Shown here: piece after piece, positions 43,844-56,668 of the stretch | How positions within the stretch are numbered: position 1 is the first letter of the stretch | Layout of the letters: each line of letters opens with the position of its first letter | From: Areca catechu | Lineage: Eukaryota; Streptophyta; Magnoliopsida; Arecales; Arecaceae | Assembly (NCBI GenBank): GCA_021397845.1 | Contig: CM038038.1 | Coordinates: 61,994,748 to 62,058,747 of the forward strand | Length of the DNA: 64,000 bases | Direction of reading: 5' to 3' | Translations under genes and position numbers: made by a program | The notes under the pieces: generated by a model | Seen by the model: only the letters and a program-made list of their open reading frames with translations | Told to the model about the DNA's origin: nothing | Databases searched by the model: none

Positions 43844-46800
43844 TCAATCGCCTTTAAATCTTAACCCCATACTCTCGAGGTGGCGATCAAACTCTCGCTG
43901 TGGTAGAGCCTTAGTGAACGGGTCTGCTACGTTGTTCTTTGTATCAACTCTATTTATGTTGACATCTTGTCTTTCTACTATTTCTCGTACGAGATGGAAG
44001 CGTCTCAGAATGTGCTTAGACTTATGATGAGCTCTTGGTTCCTTAGCTTGAGCAACAGCTCCAGTGTTGTCACAGTAAAGTGGCACTGGACTTTCTATCT
44101 CAGGAACAACACCCAACTCTGTGATGAACTTCTTCATCTAGACTACTTCCTTGGCGGCTTCACTGACAGCTATGTATTCTGCCTCTATGGTTGAGTCAGC
44201 TACAGTCTGCTACTTGGTACTCTTCCAACTCACTGCTCCACCATTTAGGGTAAAAACATATCCCGATATGGATTTGCTATCATCAGGGTCTGATTGAAAA
44301 CTAGAATCAGAATAAGCTTCTAGTTTAATATCAGAACCACCATAAACCAAAAAAATATCCTTAGTCCTTCTCAGGTACTTAAGAATATTTTTAACTGCTT
44401 TCCAATGATCCTCTCCTGGATCAGCTTGAAACCTACTGACAATGCCTAAAGCATATGCCACATCAAGCCTGGTACATAACATGGCATACATTATGTACCC
44501 TATTGCTGAAGCATAAGGTATAGAATTCATTCTATTTCTTTCTTCAGGTGTCTTAGGAGACATCCTTTTGGAAAGATGTATGCCTTGACTCATAGGAAGA
44601 TAACCTCTTTTACTTCTATCTATGCTGAATCTTTTCAGCACTAAGTCAATGTACCTAGATTGGGATAAACCTAGCATCCTCTTAGACCTATCTCTATAGA
44701 TCTTAATACCTAGTATATAGGATGCTTCTCCCAAATCTTTCATGGAAAACTAGTTTGATAGCCAAACCTTGACTGATTGTAACATTGGGATATCATTCCC
44801 AATGAGGAGTATGTCATCTACATACAGAACCAAGAAGACTATGGTACTCCCACGAGTCTTCTTATAAACACAGGGTTCATCCACATTTTTGATAAAACCA
44901 AACCTTTTAATAGTTTCATCAAAACGGATGTTCCAACTCCTTGAAGCTTGCTTTAATCCATAAATGGATTTCTTTAGCTTGCATACTTGATTAGGTTTAT
45001 TCTTTGAAATAAAACCTTCTGGCTGTGACATGTAGACTTCTTCCTCAAGAAAACCATTGAGGAATGCACTCTTCACATCCATCTGCCATATCTCATAATT
45101 GTGGTATGCTGCTATAGCAAGTAAAATCCGAATTGATTTGAGCATGGCAACAGGTGAGAATGTTTCATCATAATCAATTCCCTGTTTTTGTCAAAAACCT
45201 TTTGCCACTAATCTAGCTTTATAGGTTTTAACTTGGCCATCAGCCCCAATCTTTTTCTTATAGACCCATTTGCACCCAATAGGATTAACACCCTCTGGTG
45301 CATCAACCAAAGTCCATACTTGGTTGACATACATAGAATCTATCTCGGATTCCATGGCTTCTTGCCATCTATTTGAATCAGTACTCAAGATAGCTTCTGT
45401 ATAGGTCTGAGGTTCATCATTTTGAATGACTTGCGCTTCATTATTTTCAATAATAAACCCATACCTCTCAGGTGCCCGTGACACTCTATCAGATTTACGG
45501 GGAGGAGTTTTGTGTTCTGGTTCTGATCTAACTATATGTTCTATTGATTGAGAATTGTCTATCTGTGTTTCTTGTACTTCTCCAAGTTCAATAGTTCTAC
45601 CATTGCCCTTTTCTAAAATAAACTCTTTTTCTAGAAAAGCGGCATGTCTGCTGACAAAAATCTTTTGTTCAGTTGGATGGTAAAACAGATATCCTCTACC
45701 CTCTCTAGGATATCCTACAAATAGATATTTATCCACTCTAGGTTCCAACTTATGTCCAAATTTTTTTTTAACATAAGCTGGACATCCCCATACCTTAAAA
45801 TATTTAAGATACGGTTTCTTTCCACTCTAAATTTCATATGGAGTACTAACAACGGATTTAGAAGGTACTTTGTTCAGAATGTAAACAGCAATTTCTAGGG
45901 CATGACCCTAGAAGAAAATGGGTAAATTTATGAAGCACATCATGGATCATACCATATCTAATAAGGTACGATTCCTCCTTTCAGCTATACCATTTTGCTG
46001 TGGTGTATAAGGAGGGGTCCATTCAGAAAGAATTCCATTAACTTTAAGATAGTCTAAAAACTCCGTGGATAAGTATTCTCCTCCTCGATCAAATCAAAGA
46101 ACTTTAATACTTTTCCCGGTTTGTTTTTCGACCATGCTTTGATACTCCTTAAATTTATCAAAGGCTTTAGATTTATGTTTCATAAGATACACATATCCGA
46201 ATCTAGATAAATGATCTGTAAAAGTGATAAAATATGAGTATCCACCTCTGGCCTGAGTTGTCATTGGACCACATACATCAGTATGTATAAGTCCTAATAA
46301 CTCAGTTGACCTTTCTTCATGTCCAGTAAATGGAGTCTTGGTCATCTTATCCATGAGACATGATTCGCAAGTTCTTAATGATTCATACTCATAAGGATCA
46401 AGGAATTTTTCTTTGTATAACTTGCTTATCCTAGACTCATTAACATGACCAAGTCGATGATGCCAAAGTAAAGTTTCATTAAAGTCCTCTCTTTTTCTTT
46501 TATTATTGACATGAAAAACACTACCATTGGAAGAAAGAGTTAAGAGCCCATTACTAAATATGCCAGAATAAATAATTTTATTAGACAACATTATCGAGCA
46601 ACCTGTGCTCGTTACATCCATTACATATCCTTGTTTTAATAACAAGGGAACAGATACAATGTTCCTAATAATCTTAGGCATATAATAACAATTATGTAAC
46701 TCCAAGATCTTCCCTGAAGGCAACTTCAGAATATAGGTCCCTACAGCTTCTGCTTGGATGATATCTCCACTAGCACCGTAGAGATCGAAGTCACCTTCAT

Positions 46801-47527
46801 TCAATACTTTAAGCTTGTGGAGGCCCTGCAATGATTTGCATATATGGTAACCACAAGCGGTATCCAATACCCAAGTATTTGAAACTGAAGAATTTAATGT
46901 CAATATAGCATGTATCTCATACATACCTTTTGGCGCATCTGATGCACTAGGCTTCATAGTTGCAAGGTAAGCCTTGCAATTCCTTTTCCAATGTCCCGCT
47001 TTGCCGCAAAAGAAACAGGTTGACTGTTTGGAGGCCTTCTTTCCTTTCTTATTCTTATTGATGCCACTCTTAGGGTTTAGCCTCCTAATAAAACCTTTTT
47101 TGCCTGATTTCTTCTTATTGATCTTATTAATAAGAAGAAGTGGAGCCTTTTCTTTCTTTATGTGGCTCTCCGCTGTTTTTAACATATTTAACAGCTCAGG
47201 CAAGGAAGTGTTCAGTTTGTTCATGTGATAATTCAAGACAAACTGAGAAAATGACTCCAGGAGTGATTGCAGGATTAAATCATGATTCAACTCCCCATCC
47301 ATGATAAAACCTAATTGACCCAATCTGGTGATCATGTCAATTACCTTCAGAACATGATCCTGAACGGATGTTCCCTCTGTCATCCTAGCACGGAATAACT
47401 GCTTAGATATTTCATATCTATCAGTTCTGCTATGTTCTCCATAAAGTTCTTTTAAATTGAGCATTATGGATTGAGTATCCATGCTTTCATGCTGTCTCTG
47501 TAACTCATTCGTCATAGAGGCTAGTAT
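43844..47527 (-). pseudogene. Gag-Pol of Copia-D, truncated and interrupted
   Basis: The largest open block is 46094-47515 (473 codons): the C-terminal part of Gag, zinc knuckle CFFCGKAGHWKRNC (about 46976-47018), protease with DTAC in place of DTG-type (about 46852-46868), pre-integrase (LLWHHRLGHVNESRI, CESCLMDKM) and the first integrase Asp (HTDVCG). A TGA (KVL*FDRGG) ends this block. Later blocks give the rest of integrase (45191-45748), reverse transcriptase with an intact YVDD at 44813-44824, and RNase H to 43844. About eight in-frame stops occur, most readable as C to T or G to A changes at Trp, Gln or Arg codons. Confidence 0.9.
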
Positions 47528-47528
47528 G

Positions 47529-49773
47529 ATACACTTGAATAACTAAAATATCATTATTCTTTCTTTGAATAAATAATGTGGTGTCAACATTACCTCTTAC
47601 AAAATCATTAGCAAATAAAACCTTATTTAGTCTATCATACCAGGCTCTAGGTGCCTGTTTCAGACATACAAAGCTTTATTCAGTTTGAAAACATGATTTA
47701 GAAAAGTATGATCGATAAAACCTGGGGGTTGCTCAACAAAAACTTCTTCGGATAAAAAACCATTCAAAAATACACTCTTTACGTCCATTTGAAATAATTT
47801 AAAGTTCATAAAGCATGCATAAGCTAGTAGCAATCTAATAGCTTCTAATCTAGCTATCAGTGCATAAATTTCATCAAAATCTATTCCTTCTTCTTGATTA
47901 TATCCTTGTACAACCAGTCTAGCCTTATTTCTAATTACAATTCCATCTTCATCTAGTTTATTTCTATAATCCCACATAGTACCTATAACAAGATAGTCAT
48001 TAGGTCTTTCTACTAGGTTCCAAACATTATTTCTCCTAAATTGATTTAATTCATCATGCATTGCTAACATTCAATTGGGATCAGTTTCAGCTTCTTTTGT
48101 ATTGTGTGGTTCTACATGTGAAACAAAAGCAATTAAGTCCTGTGTATCTCTATGTGCAGATCTAGTTTTAACACCTTGAGATGGGTCTCCTATAATTAAT
48201 TCTTTAGGATGCGATTATACATACCTCCATTCTTTAGGTATATTAGTATGATCTTTACTTACTTCCTCTTCATATTGTTTACTTGATTGTTTGTCTTTGA
48301 GAGTCAAGTCTTTCATTCCATGTTCTAGAGTACCTGCATCATCATCAGCAAAATCTTTCTTTCTCGAAGATGTAATATCATATTCATTGAAAACAACATA
48401 TACAGATTCTTCAACAATTAAAGTTCTTTTATTGAAAACATGATAGGCTTTATTATTTAAAGAATATCCAAGAAAAATAGTTTAATCAGATTTTATATCA
48501 AATTTACCAAGATTGTCTTTTCCATTGTTAAGAACAAAATATTTGCATCTGAAAACAGGAAAATATTTAATATTTAGTTTTCTATTGTTCCAAAGCTCAT
48601 AGGAGGTTTTTCTGATAATAGGTCTAATTAAAACTCTATTCAAAATATAGCATGCGGTATTCACAACTTCTGCCCAAAAGTATTTTGGAAGATTTTCTTC
48701 ACAAAGCATTGTTCTGGATATCTTTTCTAAAGTACGACTCTTTCTTTCTACAACACCATTTTACTATGATGTTCTAGGTGCAGAAAAGTTATGAACAATA
48801 CCATGCTTTGTGAAAAAATGATCAAAATACCGATTTTCAAATTCGGTGCCATGATCACTACGAATTGAAATGACAGATAGATTTTTCAAAATTGTAACTC
48901 TTTTGTAAAACTTTTTGAATACATTAAAAGTTTCATCCTTTTGTGCAATAAACAAAACCCATGTATATCTTGAAAAGTCATCTACAATCACAAGGGCATA
49001 TTTCATACCACCTAGGCTGGTAGTCCTAGTAAGTCCAAATAAGTCCATGTGAAGTAGCTCTAAAGGTCTAGTAGTAGAAACAATATTTTTAGATTTAAAA
49101 TTCTCCCTTGCTTGTTTTCCTAACTGACAAGTATCGCAAACATAATCAAAATTAATTTTGAATTTTGGCAAACCTTTGACTAAATCCTTTGAAATAAGTT
49201 TAGCTTTGTGTCCATACTAGCATGACCAAGTCACCTATGCCATAGTAAACTTGATTCCTTGCTCTTGTCATTCATTACTACAAGACTTATATTACTTGAC
49301 ATAGCTAGATCATTAAGATCTACTACATAAATATTACCAGGTCTGTGTTCAATGAATTTAGTACTAGAGTCAAGTGGATCAACTATTATACACATTAATG
49401 ACTTGAAGAAAACATTAAAACCAATATCACATAGCTGACTAATTCTCAAAAGATTATATTTTAACTTTTCTATAAGTAACACATTTTCAATAAATGTAGA
49501 AAGAGTAATTTTGATTTTACCAATACCGATTATCCTTCCTTTTCGATTGTCACCAAATGTTACCATTCCACCATCCTTTTGTTCTAGGGTGAAGAATTAA
49601 TCAGTAGCACCCATCATGTGTCTTGAACAGCCGCTGTCCAGATAATATCTTTTCTTCATACTTGTGGCTACAAGACATCCCTGCAAAATAATCATTTAAC
49701 AAATTTAGGTACCCAAGTTTTTTTGGGTCCTTGCAAGTTAGTGAACATGGTTCCTTTTGGAACCCAAATTTTT
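47529..49773 (-). pseudogene. Copia-C pol: pre-integrase, integrase, RT start
   Basis: Minus-strand blocks: 49231-49566 (KGRIIGIGKIKI, YNLLRISQLCD, LLWHR; pre-integrase), 48764-49171 (CDTCQLGKQ, HMDLFG, IVDDFSRYTWV, IRSDHGTEFEN; integrase core), 48482-48709 (YFWAEVVNTACYILNR; integrase end), 47660-48070 (WNLVERPNDY, KARLVVQGYNQEEGIDF, FQMDVKSVFLNGFL; reverse transcriptase). A frameshift near 47660 precedes KQAPRAWYDRL. The frame then runs to ILVIQVY, where it stops at the Copia-D junction, just short of the YVDD box. Stops and frameshifts separate the blocks. The lineage fits Sirevirus-type Copia. Confidence 0.87.
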
Positions 49774-51470
49774 TTAATTTTTTTTTTTGTCATTATATTT
49801 CAAATGATATTCAAATGCTTTATAACCAAGGTTATTACATGCATAGCATACAATTTTTGACTTTGAATAATAACCATGAGATGATGCAAAATTAGGTCTG
49901 ACTAGTTTTGAACTAATGAACTTAGGAGCATATGAAGTAGATGTTGAAAACTTATTTGAAATAGAACCTTTATAACCAATTTCAAATTTATTATTTATTT
50001 TATTTTGATCTTTTAAAATTAATTCAAGTTTGTTAGAACTTAGAATTAGTTTTTCAACCAAAGATTTTAGTTTTTGAACTTCCTTCTTTAAATCATCATT
50101 TTCATTTTTCAAACCTTTATTTTTCTTGAAAATCTCTTCTTTTTCAACTTGAACAATCTTGAGTCTTTTACAAACCAAATTTAATTATCTTTGTAAGATT
50201 TAATTTCTTTCACAGAATTCATTTTTTTCTTTTTTGAATACATCACATTGATTTTTTAAATCCCTCATTTTTAAACCAGCTTTTTTGTATTCTACCAATA
50301 ATTCACAAAAAGTATTATACAATTCATCATAAGTGAATTCTTGATTAGGTTCAGAAGTATTTACCTCATCCTCCAAACCCATAAGATAGATTTGTGTAGT
50401 TTTTGTTGTCTCTTCATCCTCTTCAGTGGATGAGATTTCATCACTATCACTCCAAGCAGCAAGCATTGCCTTCTTCTTCTTTTTAGTGAACATCTTTTTC
50501 TTCGCTTCAGGATAATCAGGACGGATGTGTCCTGGCTTCTTGCATCAATAGTAGATAGGAACTTGATCTTTGTCTTTATCCTTTTCTTTTTCTTTATCTC
50601 TTTCTTTTCTTTTTCAAAATCACCTTTTCTATATTGTTTTCTCCATCTGTTTATTTTTTTTCTGCCCATAAACCTTTTGAATTTTCTCATGACAAGGGCA
50701 ATTTCATCATTTCCAAGTTCATCATCATCTGATGAGTCTGATTCTTCATTCTTATGTTCTTCAGTAGCTTTAAATGCAATGACCTTCTTTCTTTTTGTAT
50801 CTTCCTCAGTTCTTTGTTGTATAGCCAATTCATGCATGATCAAAGATCCAAGCAGTTCATCCAATGGCAGTATATTTAGGTCCTTCGCTTCTTGAATTGC
50901 TATCACTTTGGCTTCCCACTTATCTAGCAAAGATCTTAAAACCTTTTTGACAAGATTAGCATTAGAATAAGTTCTACCAAGACTCTTGAGATCATTTATA
51001 ATATCAGTAAAATAAGTATACATTGCAGATATAGTCTTACTAGGATCCATCTTAAATAGCTCATAATTATGTATAAGAAGATTGATTTTTGATGTTTTAA
51101 CTTGAGATGTAACTTCGTGTGTGATTTCTAGCTTGTCCCAAATTTCTTTAGCAGAATTGCAAGTTGAAATTTTATTAAACTCATTTGGATCCAAAGCACA
51201 ATACAATAAGTTCATTGCTTTGGTATTCAGTTCAGCTAATTTCATATCATTCTTGTCCCAATCTTTTTCTGGTTTGGGAACCTCTACATCATTAACTCTA
51301 ATTATGGGTGTGTGAGGTCCTTTCAGGATAATCTTCCATAAATGAAAATCTACGGCTTGAATGTATATTTTCATTCTTGCCTTCCAATATGTATAATTGG
51401 TTCCGATGAAAAGTGGAGGTCTATTCATGGATTGACCTTCAGCTAATGAAGTGCTCATGGGATGTGCCAT
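49774..51470 (-). pseudogene. Copia-C gag, frameshifted
   Basis: ATG at 51470, 35 bp inside the primer-binding site. The Copia Gag N-terminal domain is clear (NYTYWKARMKIYIQAVD, LLYCALDPNEFNKIS, AKEIWDKLEITHE, NDLKSLGRTYSNANLVKKVLRSL). It is paralogous to the 420-residue Gag of the composite element. A Lys-rich stretch near 50560-50640 causes frame loss. The zinc knuckle is seen in another frame as CKKPGHIRPDYP (about 50518-50553). A long charged, probably coiled-coil tail follows (50200-50493 and 49774-50178), as in Sirevirus Gags. Confidence 0.85.
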
Positions 51471-51504
51471 ATATCTTTACTCTAAGTAACTTTCAAAGAA
51501 TCTA

Positions 51505-51515
51505 CTCTAATACCA
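51505..51515 (-). other. Copia-C primer-binding site
   Basis: The minus strand reads TGGTATTAGAG, one mismatch from TGGTATCAGAG, two bases from the 5' LTR. Confidence 0.8.
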
Positions 51516-51517
51516 CT

Positions 51518-53030
51518 TGTTGCCCAGGTGGCTTCCCAAGAGGGGGGTGAATTGGGATTAAAAAAACTTTTCATAATAACGTGCACTTTCAAATTCTTTT
51601 GGTGTTGTGGTGCAATATGAAATGCAGAAGTAATTAAGTAAAAGCAATTAAGTAATAAGAGCACAATCACAAATACAAAAAGATTTAGAGTGGTTCGGAG
51701 CAACTGGCTCCTACGTCCACTATCCAAGCATCACTTGGGATTTTCACTATATCCCCCAACTGAAATACAGTCAGATTGTTTTACCAGGCTCACAATCCAA
51801 ACCTATACACTTTGGTTTTACTAGGATCACCAAAGAAATCCTAACTCCATTTGGTTTTAAATGGGATCACCAAAGAAAACCCAAACACTTGGTTTTATAC
51901 CGGGATTACCAAGAAACCCAACTTAGGTTTTAGAAGGTTCACCTAAAATCCTTCAACCCTCTCTTAAGACACAGCCCCCTTGCTATTCTTATAGAGAAAA
52001 CAAGGATAAAGAAATGATAAACAAGCAACTACAATAAACTGAGTTTGTTTAAGTGTTACCGATGTAGATCAAGATGAAGTCAAGCCTTTAATGCTCTTTA
52101 ATGCTCTTCAAGCTACTTCTTTCCTTCTTCAATGAGTGGATTCAATGATGGAGTAGAGTTGGTGAAGCTTTGAATCCAACTTGAAAGCTCTTTTAGATAA
52201 GTAGGTGAATGACTTGAAAGCTCTTTAATATCTCAAGATAATTCCACAATAAATCTCTAATCATTGTTTAATCCTTCAAAAATAATCCCTTTTATAGTTT
52301 TCCAAGAGATATGGCCATTGTAGGACCTTGGGATTCATGAAATAGCTGTTGGAGATGAATTGGAGTTCAAATTTCAACTTCAGCAACTAGTCGTTGGAGT
52401 GCAGAAAATGGCTCCACAAGTCGACTCGAGGTCCACGAGTCAGCACGAAGTCTCAGATAGTCCAAAATGAAAATCTATAAGAGTCGGCTCTTCTGGCTGG
52501 AGTCGGCTCTTGCCTTCAGTCAAGTCAAAACCATGAATACCTAGAGTCGGCTCTTCAGGGCAGAGTCGGCTCGAGTTCTCAGACCTTCAAAATACATAAC
52601 TCTGGACGAGTCGGCTTTTAGGGCAGGAGTCAGCTCTTGATACTGAAACACTAAAACTTCCTCCATGCCATGCCACCAGGAGTCAGCTCTTGATCCAAGA
52701 GTCAGCTCTTGCAAATCTTCAAAAAAATGCTTCAAGCTTCTCCAAAAATCTTTAATATTGAATCAAATAGAAGCTAATCTACATACTCTATATTTTTTAT
52801 AATTTTTCAACCCATTTTACAAGATTATAAGATTAATAAAACTAGGGCTTTTACAAGTTCAAGTTTATAAAACTTTATATACAATTGAATTACCTTCCAA
52901 TCAGTTTGAAAACCATTTTAAATAAAAGGTAACCAATTTCCTACAAAACTACTCAGGTAATTGAAAAGAGTTAGTGTCAAATATATGCTCCAATATTTTG
53001 TGATCATCAAAATCATTCCAGAGGTCAACA
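51518..53030 (-). repeat. Copia-C 5' LTR
   Basis: 1513 bp, collinear with 26352-27843. The GAGTCGGCTC-type repeat cluster lies at about 52430-52705. It ends GAGGTCAACA, then the flank ATAAT. Confidence 0.92.
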
Positions 53031-54493
53031 ATAATCAACTAGAATTGAGTCCTATAATAAGTTGAGGTTAGTTGATTTGTCTCAACCCTCAACCTAGTCC
53101 AGTACATTGAATCCTGTATATCAGTATGAGTCCAGTGTGAGTTCACTTCTTGTAAAATAGAGGAGGCTACGCTATTTTGGAGTTCCACTAGACCTCATTC
53201 TAAAGTCAGAAGTAGTTACATTAGCTTAGGGTAGCTCAATCGACACCCAGGTGCCCTGATTTTCCCTGGGTGCCATTTCAAATGCCAGATTCCTTCAAGA
53301 TGCTTCTAGAATATTTCATATGCCAGGAGCCCATGTTTACCAAGCTATCCCAGCACTCCAGGCTTCCAAATTCAAGCCTAGGAAGCAAGCCCAAGCAAGG
53401 AGAACTAAGATTTCCTTTTGATGCTAGGAATATGCCATCCTAGGGAACCAAGTGCCCCAGCTTCTAGGGGGCCCAAACCCAAGCTCTCTAAGCCCATGGC
53501 CGACCTCCCCCTTACTTCCCTAAAGCCCACACACCCAAAGGAAGAGCATCCAAAGAGGTTTGACCAAGTCCAAGTTGAAGAAAAGTGGGAGAAGACCAAG
53601 CCTTTTCATAACCTAGTTGGGATTTCTAATCCTTTTAAACTTTGTAATTCTAACCTAGCTAGGAGAGGACTTGTATTCTAATTTGGAAAAGGATTTGTAA
53701 CCCAAGTGTAACCATGGTTAGTGAGGGCATGGGAACACTATAAATACCCCACCCCTCCCCCTCTTGTAAGTATCTTTTTCTTATGAATAAACCTTGTTGA
53801 AATTTTGTGAAATTATCTTGAGATTGAGTTTTGGTTCTCTCTTTGAGTGCTCTCCTTGTGTTCCTGGATTAATACCCTACTGCCCTAGCACCCTCCTGCA
53901 TCTCTGGAGATCAGCCATGCCCAAGGAATTGAAGCCCTTGCTTCCATCCAAGCCCAAGAGCTTCTTCTTCCCCGGCTGCCATCTTTTAACCCTGATTCCA
54001 ATTCTTTCTAAACCCTAGTTCATTTTCTTATTTTTACTTGTTGTTTTGAATAACCTCTGATGCTTGTAGGATTTCCAAGGTGCTTCCCTTTCCCTGAGTA
54101 GGCCTTCTTTGCTGCCCGGACTGCCCAGATCCACCATCAGATTCAAGGGGAACAAGGCTTCTTCTTTCGGGCTCCGATCAGAGTTGTGAATGATCTCTTC
54201 TGCTACTGAATTTTAATCTCTGACTGGTAAGAATCCTTCCCTTCTCTTATTATCTGATTTGAATGAAGACAAACTATCCTAAGTCAAGAGTTTCTCAACT
54301 CTTGGTTCCTAGCTATTTCATTAGTTTGCATGAGTTGCCTGCGATTCGATGATTCTTTGCACTGCTAGACTTTTCATTAGTTCTTACTTTATTTTAGGAA
54401 TCTAGCCTGCAAATAAAATTATAAAAATCATAAAAAAAATTTATTTTATTATTTTTCATGCATGTTTAGTTGTCTTAGAGTCATCCTGCATCA
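53031..54493 (+). repeat. LARD-2 5' LTR, right fragment
   Basis: It continues 26279-26351 after Copia-C. It ends CTGCATCA three bases before a primer-binding site. TATAAATA at 53739-53746, followed by CCCCACCCC, is a good promoter candidate. Total LTR is about 1.53 kb. The short open frames here are not supported as genes. Confidence 0.78.
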
Positions 54494-54496
54494 GTT

Positions 54497-54508
54497 TGGT
54501 ATCAAAGT
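54497..54508 (+). other. LARD-2 primer-binding site
   Basis: TGGTATCAAAGT, two mismatches from the tRNA-Met complement; same position and orientation as in LARD-1. Confidence 0.7.
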
Positions 54509-55198
54509 AGGTTTAGGATAGTTTTTAATTTGCTTTGCATTCATAAATCCTAATTCTGCATTCTGTCCACTACATTAGGTATCTAGTTTCCATCTAATTT
54601 TGGCATCATAGATATTTTATTTTTCTGAGAAATTTGCACTGCATATCCTCTATTCTATCCTAGTAATTATCAAAATTTTTAATTAATTTTACTGAAACCC
54701 TAAATCTCTAAAATTTGGCATATTAGAAATCCTAATAGAATCTTGATAATTTCTGTAGTAGTCCAAAAAACTCTAGGTTTGCATCATCATCTGATTTTTG
54801 TTCTATATGAAATTTGGTAGGCTTCATCATCGCTGTCCATCCTCTATTTCAATTTTTTTTTGATTTTTTTTGCATTGGATATGTGTCACACATTACAACA
54901 ACCGAAACCCTAATTCAATGATTTTTGCTACATTCTGCATTTTGACTCAACCTAACCTAATCAACTACCAAACCCCAATCCCAAGCCAAACTTTATTTGA
55001 TAACCCCAGTTAACTTAAACCTAACTTGACACATCATAAATAATTAAAAAAATATTTTATTTTTTGATTATTTTAAATTGCATCAGGACCATCGATTGCC
55101 ATCATTCTTAACCTAATCTTAAGGACAACTCTCTATCTCAGATCAGGGCAGGATTTCATCACCTGTCCTGGGCCCAAAACCACCATCATTATACTAAT
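54509..55198 (+). other. LARD-2 leader, left part
   Basis: AT-rich and non-coding, interrupted by LARD-1b at 55199 and resuming at 61535-61980. It shares with the LARD-1 leaders a segment with the words GATCACCTGTCC / GGCCCAAAACCAC and AACCTAA, so the two families are related here too. Confidence 0.55.
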
Positions 55199-56654
55199 TG
55201 GTGGGGACACCTGAGGCACCAGAATAAGACAGAGGCTTTTTCAACCCTCTGTAAATTGATCAATAATTTATGAGTCCATCTATAATAAGGGCTTAGCTCA
55301 TCTGAGTCCATTTTAGTTGTTATTTGAGTATTTTTAGTTGTTATTTCAGTTCTGTACTAGTCAGCTCATGTTGAGCTAGTTCAGTCCAATGCTAGTCAGC
55401 TCATGTTGAGCTAATTTTATTTTTTTGAGTCCTGTCCAAGCATACTGAAGACTCAAGACTATATCATACAAGTGAAGACCAAGTCCAACTAGATTGAAGA
55501 CATGGAAGTATAGCACAAGTCCAACCCAGCTTGAAGATTTGAAGACCCCAGGAGGAAAATTCAGAAAACCCTGATTTCTTGCAGATGCCCTCCAGATACC
55601 CAGATTCCCTTCCAGATGCCAAAGTATATTCATAGATAAGGGCATCCATGATTCCAGAGGTCCATTTGCATCCTAGCCCAAAGAAATCAAGCCCAGGTGC
55701 CAAGCCCAAGCCCCTAAGAAGCAAGATACCAGGGAATACTCCTGCTACCTGGCTACCAGGCCACCCCAGCTTCCAGAGGCCCAAACCCAGGCACCCGAGA
55801 CCCTTTGGGCCAGCCTTTTGCTGCTCCTAGAAGCCCAACACGCCCCCCTAGGCATCCTTGGAGTCTTGACAAAGTCAAGAAAATTTTTTTAGGGATTTTT
55901 CTACCTAATATTTCCTTATTTTCTAGCTAGGGTTTGAGAGGGAAAAGGATTCTTATGTAAAGACTTATGTACCCTTACTTGGAGCCCAAGGTTAAGGGTC
56001 TATTTAAGGGACCCTAGCCTCTTGTATGAGGAGAATTTTGATGAATGAAAACCTTGAGTTCTTCTATTGAGTTGTGTGATACCCTGCTGTGTGCATAAAG
56101 GGGTTTGTGAGAGTTCTTCTTCCCGGTGTTTGCAATCATCTTCCTGCTGCCAACAAACCCTCCAGATCCCTGGACGCCCACTCCAAAAGAAGCCTTCCCT
56201 TGCTATTTTTACTTTGTTTTCTTGTTCCTTTGTGAGCTTTCTAACCCCTGACAGGTCGTTTGTAGGTCCCTGAGTTCCTATGAATCCAACGACTCCAGCC
56301 AAGCCTCAATCGGATCACCAAGCAGAAAGCCGGGTATCTGTGGGTCTTTGGCTCGGTTTTCCAGGCCGCATCCGTCGAGGAACGAGAGACCCCTTTGCTG
56401 CGATCTTCACAGACATTGTCAGGTACACCCCTCTACCTCCAGTAGTTTTATTGTAGGAGAACTTGCCCTAACCGAGGCTTCTCAGCCCCGGCGGTCCTTC
56501 TTTGCTACTTTTCTAGGTCCTAATCTGCATGCTGATCTTCAAAAATTCATACAAAATTTTTTAAAAATAATTTTGATCTAAAATTTGGGAATTAATCACC
56601 TAACTCAACATGTAAAACATACAAAAAAATTGCATGCATATTAGTTCCCCATCA
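55199..56654 (+). repeat. LARD-1b 5' LTR
   Basis: Starts TGGTGGGGAC, ends CCCCATCA. The TATTTAA box and flanking words AAGGGTC and GGGACCCTAGCC (around 55996-56021) are conserved with the other LARD-1 LTRs. Confidence 0.95.
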
Positions 56655-56656
56655 TT

Positions 56657-56668
56657 TGGTATCAGAGC
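56657..56668 (+). other. LARD-1b primer-binding site (tRNA-Met)
   Basis: Exact TGGTATCAGAGC two bases after the LTR. Confidence 0.92.

Larger units (their letters stand above)
41403..47528 (-). mobile_element. Copia-D, 5'-truncated Copia
   Basis: The 3' LTR (41403-43823) and pol plus most of gag (43844-47527) are on the minus strand. The 5' LTR, primer-binding site, leader and start of gag are missing. On the other side of the 47528 junction Copia-C pol resumes in reverse transcriptase just before the YVDD box, and about 110 codons of Copia-C are also missing. One deletion spanning the original left border of the insertion explains both losses. Pol wording is close to Copia-B, but the LTR is unrelated. 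Confidence 0.88.
26352..53030 (-). mobile_element. Copia-C, Sirevirus-like Copia with post-pol ORF, interrupted
   Basis: LTRs 26352-27843 and 51518-53030 begin TGTTGCCCAGGTGG and end TTAACA/TCAACA. Flanks are GTAAT and ATAAT, a 5-bp TSD with one mismatch. Reading the minus strand the order is primer-binding site, gag, pre-integrase, integrase, reverse transcriptase, RNase H, a further ORF, AAGGGGGAG-type PPTs, LTR. An extra ORF after pol together with repeated PPTs is characteristic of the Sirevirus lineage. Two later elements sit inside (29015-39311 and 41403-47528). Coding regions are broken by frameshifts and stops. Confidence 0.88.

Noticed and set aside
53405..54018. Possible small genes at 53.4-54.0 kb
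   Set aside because: They lie within the LARD-2 LTR, without conserved motifs; overlapping ORFs on both strands have no support.
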